Part shown: one piece after another, positions 16,801-23,700 of the stretch
Layout of the letters: every line of letters starts with the position of its first letter
Position numbering within the stretch: position 1 is the stretch's first letter
Assembly: GCA_028284955.1 (NCBI GenBank)
Contig: JANQQS010000129.1
Location: 1-41,413, forward strand
DNA length: 41,413 nucleotides
Direction of reading: 5' to 3'
DNA from: Myxococcota bacterium
Lineage (GTDB): Bacteria > Myxococcota_A > Polyangia > Polyangiales > Houyiibacteriaceae
Program-made: the position numbers and the translations under genes
The notes under the pieces: generated by a model
What the model was told of the DNA's origin: nothing
What the model saw: the letters and a program-made list of their open reading frames with translations, nothing else
Databases searched by the model: none

Positions 16801-16963
16801 TCCGCAAGAATTGCGAAGCACGCCGTGCAATCAACCACAACCAGTTGAATTTGAATGAAAAACAACGGGCTAGACCTGGTCTGGGCAATGTGTGACATGG
16901 GGCTGGTGGGGGTGAGACTTCGATAGGTTGGAGTGAGACACCCGTGGGACATGGCCATCACCC

Positions 16964-16989
16964 CGGTCCAAAACCTCGGTCCAAAAACT
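16964..16989 (+). repeat. Two 13-bp tandem repeats upstream of Clp ATPase gene
   Basis: cggtccaaaacct (16964-16976) is followed directly by cggtccaaaaact (16977-16989), one mismatch. The pair lies about 100 nt upstream of the start codon and could be a regulator-binding site. Confidence 0.6.
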
Positions 16990-17090
16990 TGTCTCGGCGG
17001 AGCTGGACTCGGTAGTTCAAGGGGACGCTCGCGAATACGTTGCCGCGGGCCCGAGCAGTGCCGCAGGAAGAGATCTCAGGAGGTTTGGGG

Positions 17091-19517
17091 ATGAACGGGG
17101 TGCGCAATGGCGTCCGTGGGTTGGTCGGACAAGCGCGTCGTGCAGCCCTCAAGCGCAACCAGTCGCTGTCCACGACCCATCTCGGGCTCGTGATGGTGCA
17201 GACCCACGGCGACGCGGGAACCGCACTGCGTTCGCTCGGATTGCAGGAGAGCGGGATGCTCACCGCACTTCGCGGGGGCGCGTCGGAATCGTCCAGCGCG
17301 GTCGAGCGAGCAGTCGAGCGCGCCGCTCAAGTTGCGAAAGGGATGGACGCGAACGAAATCCGCCCGCTTCATTTGTTGGTGGCGCTGGTTCGCGATGCGC
17401 AATGTGCGTTTGCGAAGTCACTCGCGTCGCTTGGATTCGATGCTGAGATCGTTCATCGCGCGGCGCTTACCGCATTGGGCGCGAGCGATCGAGTCGGCGT
17501 GCGGTCAAACGTCCCTCGAACTCATCGGAAGGCGCAGCCGACGTCGTCCTCCGATTCGGGATCTCGAGCATCTGTTCGTTCGCAAGCGGATGCCGCCGGA
17601 CCCGTGCCCGTCGAGGCACGCCAAAAGCCCGTCGCGAGACCTGTGCCGAAAGCGAAGCAGGCAGGGTTGCCGCTTCGACCGAGTCAGAAAACCACCAAAC
17701 GGGCCGAAGTATCTGCGTTCGAGCTGGACGCCAAAAAATGCCCTTTGCTCGCTCGGTGGGGCCGAAATCTAACGCGCGAGGCTGAACAAGGAAACCTCGA
17801 TGAAGTGTTTGGGCGCGAAGCCGAGCTCGAACACATCGAAGATATTTTGGCGCGCCGCAAAGCCAACAATCCATTGTTGGTGGGGCCGAGCGGGGTTGGA
17901 AAAACCTCTGTGGTCGAGGCATTGGCGCTTAAGATCGCGGTGCGGTCGGTTGTGGACACGCCTACGGTGCTCGTTGGCGTCTCGGTCGGCGCGTTGATGT
18001 CGGGGACCGGGGTGCGCGGCGCGCTGTCAGAGAGAATGCAGCAAATCTGGAAAGAGGTTCGAACTGCTTCCCAGCACGTGGTGCTGTTCTTCGACGACCT
18101 GCACGCGGTGGTTGGAGGCGACGGTCCGGACGAGCTAGTGCAGGAGCTCAAAGGCGCGCTCGCGGGTCGTGCAGTGTGCTGTATCGGGGCTACGTCAGAG
18201 GCTGCATATCATCGATACATCGAGCGAGACCCAGCGCTGGTTCGTCATTTTTCGGTGGTGCGCATCGGAGAACCCTCGGCAGCACTGTCGCTTCAAATTC
18301 TGGAAGGCTCCGCCGCGCACTATGCAAGCCATCACCGCGTTCGCTACGACGACGAAGCGCTACGATTCGCTGTCGAACTGTCCGCAAGGTTTGTGCCGGA
18401 GCGCCGGTTGCCGGAGAAGGCACTGTCCGTCATCGACGTGGCGGGAGCGCGAATGGCGCGGCGTGGGGGTAAGGTGGTGGATGCTGCGTCGGTGGCGGAA
18501 GTGGTTGCTGAAGAAGCGCGCGTCCCTCTTCAACGGCTCATGATGCGGGACGCCGATGTCTTGCTTGATTTGGAAACACAACTTCGCGGGCGCGTCGTGG
18601 GGCATGAAGACGCGATGCGTAGGATCGCGGCTCACTTGAGAAAAGGAGCCGCAGGATTCTTTGGCAACCGGCCGCTTGGTACATTTCTCCTTCTCGGCCC
18701 AACCGGGGTAGGGAAAACGGAGACCGCCAAAGCGGTGAACGAGCTCTTCTTTCCCGGCGCTTCCCTAACCCGGATCGACATGAGCGAGTACAGCGAGTCG
18801 CATACCGTGGCACGGTTGCTCGGCGCGCCGCCCGGCTATGTAGGCCACGAGGATGGCGGCCAGCTTACGGAAGCGGTTCGCCGCAGACCCTACCAACTTG
18901 TCTTGCTCGACGAGATCGAAAAAGCCCATGCCGAGGTTTTGCTGGCTCTCTTGCCTTTGCTCGACGAAGGGCATCTTACCGATGGGCGGGGCCGTACCGT
19001 CGATTTCAAGAACGTCATCATCATGATGACGAGCAACTTGGGCGCGGGCGGGCAGGTGTCGGCCTCGATCGGTTTCGGTTCGGACCAAGTGCGTAAGGCC
19101 TCAGAGCGCGAGGCGACACTCGCGAGCGCGAAACGAGCGCTCCCGCCTGAGTTTTGGAATCGTATCGATGAACCCCTCTATTTTTCTCATCTGGAACGAG
19201 AACAGGTTGCGGAGATTGCGCGCCGAATGTTGGGTCGCGTGGCGCATCAGGTGCTGGAGCAGCACAAGATGAAGTTGTCGTACGAACCGGAAGTGATTGA
19301 AAAGCTGTGTTCCCTGGGGGGTTACGAGCCCGCTCTCGGCGCGCGTCCGATGGCTCGAACCGTGGCCCGTTTCGTCGAGGCGCCACTCGCCGAAGTTGTC
19401 ATTGCGCGCTGTATCGAGCCCGGTGCGTCCGTTCGCCTAGAAGTCGACGGCGACGCGATTCAGGTGGTTCCGGTGCGCTCAGGCTCGGACCAAAATGCTG
19501 CTGGCGATGCTCCTTGA
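17091..19517 (+). CDS. ClpA/ClpC-type AAA+ unfoldase
   Basis: 808 aa from the ATG at 17091, preceded by AGGAGG 8 nt away; the frame opens earlier at 17040 without such a site. Order: Clp N-terminal double repeat (about 5-130); Pro/Ala/Lys-rich linker (about 140-215); AAA1 with Walker A GPSGVGKT (265-272) and Walker B VVLFFDDLH (330-338); AAA2 with Walker A GPTGVGKT (536-543) and Walker B LLDEIEKAH (D607-E608). There is no ClpB-type coiled-coil middle domain between the AAA modules, and AAA2 has an IGF tripeptide (660-662) where ClpP-binding loops lie. This suggests a ClpP partner rather than a disaggregase. AAA1 is odd: the catalytic Glu is Asp336 and the usual RR finger is R385-H386. It converges on nadD with 7 nt between stops. 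Confidence 0.9.
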   Translation: MNGVRNGVRGLVGQARRAALKRNQSLSTTHLGLVMVQTHGDAGTALRSLGLQESGMLTALRGGASESSSAVERAVERAAQVAKGMDANEIRPLHLLVALVRDAQCAFAKSLASLGFDAEIVHRAALTALGASDRVGVRSNVPRTHRKAQPTSSSDSGSRASVRSQADAAGPVPVEARQKPVARPVPKAKQAGLPLRPSQKTTKRAEVSAFELDAKKCPLLARWGRNLTREAEQGNLDEVFGREAELEHIEDILARRKANNPLLVGPSGVGKTSVVEALALKIAVRSVVDTPTVLVGVSVGALMSGTGVRGALSERMQQIWKEVRTASQHVVLFFDDLHAVVGGDGPDELVQELKGALAGRAVCCIGATSEAAYHRYIERDPALVRHFSVVRIGEPSAALSLQILEGSAAHYASHHRVRYDDEALRFAVELSARFVPERRLPEKALSVIDVAGARMARRGGKVVDAASVAEVVAEEARVPLQRLMMRDADVLLDLETQLRGRVVGHEDAMRRIAAHLRKGAAGFFGNRPLGTFLLLGPTGVGKTETAKAVNELFFPGASLTRIDMSEYSESHTVARLLGAPPGYVGHEDGGQLTEAVRRRPYQLVLLDEIEKAHAEVLLALLPLLDEGHLTDGRGRTVDFKNVIIMMTSNLGAGGQVSASIGFGSDQVRKASEREATLASAKRALPPEFWNRIDEPLYFSHLEREQVAEIARRMLGRVAHQVLEQHKMKLSYEPEVIEKLCSLGGYEPALGARPMARTVARFVEAPLAEVVIARCIEPGASVRLEVDGDAIQVVPVRSGSDQNAAGDAP

Positions 19518-19524
19518 GCTGCCG

Positions 19525-20103
19525 TCAACCGGATCGAACACCGCGGTACAGACCTCGTTGCTCGATGTAGTCGAGCACGCGCGCAGGAATGAACTCGCGC
19601 AAGATTGCTCCGCGCTCGATACGCCGACGGATTTCGCTCGAGCTAATCGCCGGCAACGCCCATGTCGGCTCGTCGGTCGATTCGGATCGACTGCCTATAG
19701 GGTACCCGGAGCGCGGTACAACGAAGAGAGGCGCTAGCCGCGCGACATCTTTGCTGCGATGCCATGTCGAGACAGTGTCGAGCACGTCTGATCCGACGAT
19801 CAAACGAAAGTGGAGCTGAGGATTGCGTCGCCGGAGTTCACTCAGCGTCTCCATGGTGTAGCTCGTGGATCCCAGTTCGGCCTCGATCGGTGACACCTCC
19901 ACGCGCAGAAGGTCAGCGAATGCTAGCTCGCACATCCGCAAGCGATCCGAAAACGAGGCCGTGAGCGACTTGCCGGCCGGGCTCTGCCACGTCGGTACGA
20001 CGAGAACGCGGTCCACTTCGCCGCTGCTGAGCGCCCACGTTGCTGCGAGGACATGCGCTATATGCGGAGGATCAAATCCACCCCCATAGACGCCAAGCGT
20101 CAC
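19525..20103 (-). CDS. nadD: Nicotinate-nucleotide adenylyltransferase
   Basis: NadD adenylates nicotinate mononucleotide in NAD+ synthesis. The nucleotidyltransferase motif is GGFDPPHIAH near the N-terminus (the family has HxGH; here HIAH), and the C-terminal ISSSEIRRRI matches the ISSTxIR motif. The start is best placed at the GTG at 20103. It overlaps the TGA of the upstream gene (GTGA), puts the first strand directly before GGFDPPH as in relatives, and gives 192 aa. An ATG at 20151 would overlap the upstream gene by 52 nt. This is the last gene of the TPR operon; why a NAD gene is coupled to it is not clear. Confidence 0.93.
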   Translation of the reverse strand: MTLGVYGGGFDPPHIAHVLAATWALSSGEVDRVLVVPTWQSPAGKSLTASFSDRLRMCELAFADLLRVEVSPIEAELGSTSYTMETLSELRRRNPQLHFRLIVGSDVLDTVSTWHRSKDVARLAPLFVVPRSGYPIGSRSESTDEPTWALPAISSSEIRRRIERGAILREFIPARVLDYIEQRGLYRGVRSG

Positions 20104-20699
20104 CGAGAGACCATCAGTTTGCTTGACGGGCGTTGAAGCACTTCGTTCCATATGCGGGTGCCGGTCGTATCGTAGGCCGACACCGCGAACCGTCCGCCTT
20201 CGTCAATTTCGATGATGCCTACTTTGCGGTCGCCGAGGGGGCCTGGAGTGAAAAAATAGCGAGGGCCAAATCGCTTGAGGAGAAGTTCGTCTTTGCTGCC
20301 GTAGACAATCATGGTTGCGTTGGCGATATCTTCTTCATTGAGCACCGATTTGTCGTGCACCATGAGAATCACGCGATCGTCGATCATCTCGATCGCTCGA
20401 GAGGGCGGTGGGGGGATGGTATGGAGCGTTGCGAGGCGTTCTAGTTGATGATCGGCATGCAGTACGGCGTTAATTTCTTCCGGCGTTCCACTTTTCGTTA
20501 GCTCGAGCGCGCGATCCAAAAATGTATTCTCGGTGCCGCGCGAGATCTCATGCCTCCAGTTTTCGGTGAGCTTAGCCAATGTGTCGTCGGTTCCCAGATA
20601 AACCGCTCGGTCCACGCGTGCGTCGCCCAGGAGGAAGTTGGTGGCTTCCCCGAGTAGTTCTTCATCGCCGTGAGCGGCGCCGAGCAGTCCGATGCGCAC
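20100..20699 (-). CDS. Degenerate calcineurin-like phosphoesterase (YfcE-like fold)
   Basis: 199 aa from a GTG at 20699, six nt after the stop of the upstream TPR gene. The sequence follows the plan of small YfcE/MJ0936-type metallophosphoesterases. The N-terminal IGLLGAAHGDEELL takes the place of ISDTHG, AVYLGTDDT that of vhlGD, IVYGSKDE that of GHTH, and the late FTPGPLGDRKVGIIEID that of the NPGS strand. Most metal-binding residues are missing (DxH is AxH at 8-10, GD is GT at 36-37, GHTH is GSKD). I infer a non-catalytic, perhaps binding or structural, descendant. It overlaps nadD by four bases, so translation is likely coupled. The fold call is from motif order only. Confidence 0.75.
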   Translation of the reverse strand: MRIGLLGAAHGDEELLGEATNFLLGDARVDRAVYLGTDDTLAKLTENWRHEISRGTENTFLDRALELTKSGTPEEINAVLHADHQLERLATLHTIPPPPSRAIEMIDDRVILMVHDKSVLNEEDIANATMIVYGSKDELLLKRFGPRYFFTPGPLGDRKVGIIEIDEGGRFAVSAYDTTGTRIWNEVLQRPSSKLMVSR

Positions 20700-20705
20700 A
20701 ACGAC

Positions 20706-23700
20706 CTAAAGTTGCTCGGCTCCGGCGCGCCGACGCATTTCGAAGTAGGAGTCAGAAATACCGAACATAAGCAGGTCCCACGCTTCTTTATTCCGTTGTA
20801 CCATTTCACTACGTGCTTCTGGGCTGTGGATATCAGGAATTTCCACGGTTGAGAGTTTTAGAAGAGAGGTGATTGCCGCGGGCAGTGATCCCATGGCAGC
20901 AAGCGAAGCGCGGTTTCCCAGGTCCCGCGCGATTTCGCCGATGTCGTGGAGATCGGCGCCGGGTTGCCCTCCCATTTCGGTTGCCACTGGGCCCAGGGCG
21001 GCGCGCGCGCGCCGACTGAGGGCTCGCGTGAGCCGTTTGCCCATATCGCCGAGTCGACTTTGGTCCACGCCCTCGGCTTGGTAGTTCGGATTCAGAGCCT
21101 GGATCAACGCCGCTAGACCTAGTGCAAGTTCGCCTGGTGGAAGACGCAGAGATACCGCGAGATTCTCTGTCGCGATCTTAATGGTCCGCGCGAGCAGAAA
21201 GACGCGTTCGCCCTCATTGAGCAAGGTAGGCAATTCGTGACCAAGCACGATGGTCAAGGTTCGCTCGCGAATAGGTACGCAAATTCGCGGCGCGTTGGTG
21301 CTCATCAAAATCTGAATATTGTCGACACCGAACCAACCAGCGACCTGCTGCGCTTCCTGGGCGAGCGGACTCTTGCGACCGGAGAGTCGCTCGGTGCGTA
21401 GCTTTTTCAGATCCACAGGCCACACCTTTTCAAACGCTTCGCTGGCGAGTCGAAACACTTCCGCGGTAGCTCGCGACCATTTCGGCGGAGTCAGGTGATC
21501 TTGCAACTCGGGGTCCATGGCTCCGCGTCCGAGCCCGGGAACACCTCCGTTGGGATTCACTCGTCTGGACAGGTCTACGTTGAGGAGTCCGAGGGCCGCT
21601 GCGCCTGACGCTGCGCATCGAGCCGCATCTTTGCGGGTTCGCCAATCCAGCACCTCGACCAATCCGTTCCACCCTCGAGCTTCGTGGGGATGATCCGCGA
21701 TCATGCTCCGAAAATCGTTCACCGCTCGATTGAGGTGCATCGACAGCGCCGCTTGTGCGTTTTGGCGACGGTAGAAATCCATGAGGGCGCGAAGAATCGG
21801 AAGTTCGGTAGGTCGTTCGCGACGAGCTTTTTCGAGTACACCCTCTGCTTTTCGGTGCTCTCCGATTTGTTCAAAGGCGGTCGCCAAACGAAAACGATCA
21901 TCCCAGTTGTCCGAACCGTCGACTTCAAGATTCGCAAGACGTTCTAGCAGTGCTGCGGCCTTCTCGACCTGCCCTTCGCGCAGATGAAGCTCGGCAAGTC
22001 GATGCATAGCTTCCCGGTCGTTGGGTACGAGCTTGAGTACTCGGCCAAACGCGGCTTCTGCCCGCTTTGCGTCCGGCATATGGCGTTCGTAGATGTCGCC
22101 CAACGAGAAAAACACCCGACGAAGTTCTTCTCTATCGCTTTTTAGTCGTGCGATTCGAATCAAAGCCTCAGCTGCCCCGCGCCAATCTTCAGCGTGCATG
22201 TTGAGGTCGGCGAGGCGGCGTAGCGCCTTGGCGTGCTCTGGATCGAGCGAAAGCGCCGCCCGGAGCGCTTCGCGGGCTCCGGGTGGATCGGACAGCTCAT
22301 CACATATCTCCGAGCGAATGATGTGGAGCGCGACCAGGGTCGCCGTGTCACCCCCGGCCACCAGTCGTTTTGATGTCAGGTCAAGCAACTCCGACGTACG
22401 ACCGGCTGCGCGCAACAGTCGCTGCTGGCGCTCAAATAGGTCAAGGTAGGTAATGTCTCGTTCGATGGCGTTGGCGTACGCGGAGATGGCGCGATCCGAA
22501 TGCGCGGCGTCTTGCTCCCACAACGTACCCGCTCGGTACCACAACGCGGTCGCTCGAGGGCCTAGCTGGGCTTGCTGAGCCGCGAGCTCGAACTCTTTGG
22601 CGGCTGCTTCCTGGTCGCCATACGCGCGCCATAGGCGGGCAAGCTCTGCGTGCGCAATAGGGTGCTCCAAGTCTGCGGAAACGTACTGCGCGAGGAGCGC
22701 CGCGGCCGAGCGTTGAGGAGCCGCATCATCCTTCTCCAAATCGCCCTCGGCCTCGTCGAGCGCGCTCGCAAGTTGGCCCTTCTCGAGTGCTCTGGCTGCT
22801 TCCAAGGCGATCGAAGCACGTTCAAGCGGATCGTCGAGGCAGGCTGCCAACTGCTCCAGGCATCGGGCGAGCTCGGTGTGCTCGCCTTCGGCATGCGCGA
22901 TCGCTCCTCTCTGACGTGCGGTCCATAGATCCACGTGGCCTTCATCCGAAAGCTTCTTGATCAACGAGTCGGCTTGGGTGTGTGCTTCTCGTCGTTCGAG
23001 GAGAAAATGCATGAATCGCGCATGCGAGTGTGTGTCACCATCGTGTGAAAGAACTTTGACAAGCTGCTCCTCGGTGGCAAGAAGTTCGCCATCGCGCGCT
23101 TGATTCATGAAATATCGCTCGAGGGTTCGGAGACTCGGAAGGTGATTCGGATTTAATTCCAAGAGCGATTCAAGCGACAAGATTCCGGCTTGGTCCTCCT
23201 TGCGATCGAGCAAATCGAACCATGCCAGTGCATCGAGCGCAGCAACTTTTTCCTCATCGGATTCGGCCGAGCGAAGAGCGGTGAATCTTCGCTCGGCGAC
23301 GCGTGCGGATTGGGATGCCTTTAGTTCTTCGAGTTCCAGCACGTGTTGGACGACGGCGAGTTCTGGATTTCGCTCCAGTGCGTTGCGATAGAGCTCAGCC
23401 GCGCGCGCGCTGTCTCCCGAATCTCGAAACGCCGTCGCAGCCGCAACCAGAGCGAAGTCTCTCAGTTCATCGGGAGCCGCGGTCGCCGCCTGATCGATTC
23501 GGCGCGCGCGCTCTGATGGTTCGGCTTGGCCACCGAGCCGCTCCCACAAGCTCGCCACGATGAGGTCGTCTGGACAGTGCTGTTGGGCTTGTTCGAGCCA
23601 GCCTTGAGCAGTCTCCGCATCGCTGGAGGCTTCCAGTAGCGCAGCGCGCACGAGCCGACCCGCGGATTCGTGGGGGTCGGTTGATTCCGTCGCCAATCGG

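Larger units (their letters stand above)
16678..17090. other. Divergent intergenic region, pal / Clp ATPase
   Basis: About 410 bp without a credible gene. The pal side holds the sigma-54-like promoter (16785-16800) and, farther upstream, the inverted repeat gcacgccgtgc (about 16817-16827), a possible activator site. The Clp side holds two 13-bp tandem repeats (16964-16989). A minus-strand frame at 16716-16961 (81 codons) has no ribosome binding site and contains the promoter, so I do not call it. Confidence 0.6.

Noticed and set aside
16716-16961. Minus-strand frame of 81 codons upstream of pal
   Set aside because: No ribosome binding site and it contains the sigma-54-like promoter; regarded as a chance frame.
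21300-21420. Possible M48-type peptidase motif (VLGHEL) in the TPR2 C-terminal domain
   Set aside because: No HExxH is present and the TPR1 counterpart reads IVGRDV, so a zinc protease is not supported.
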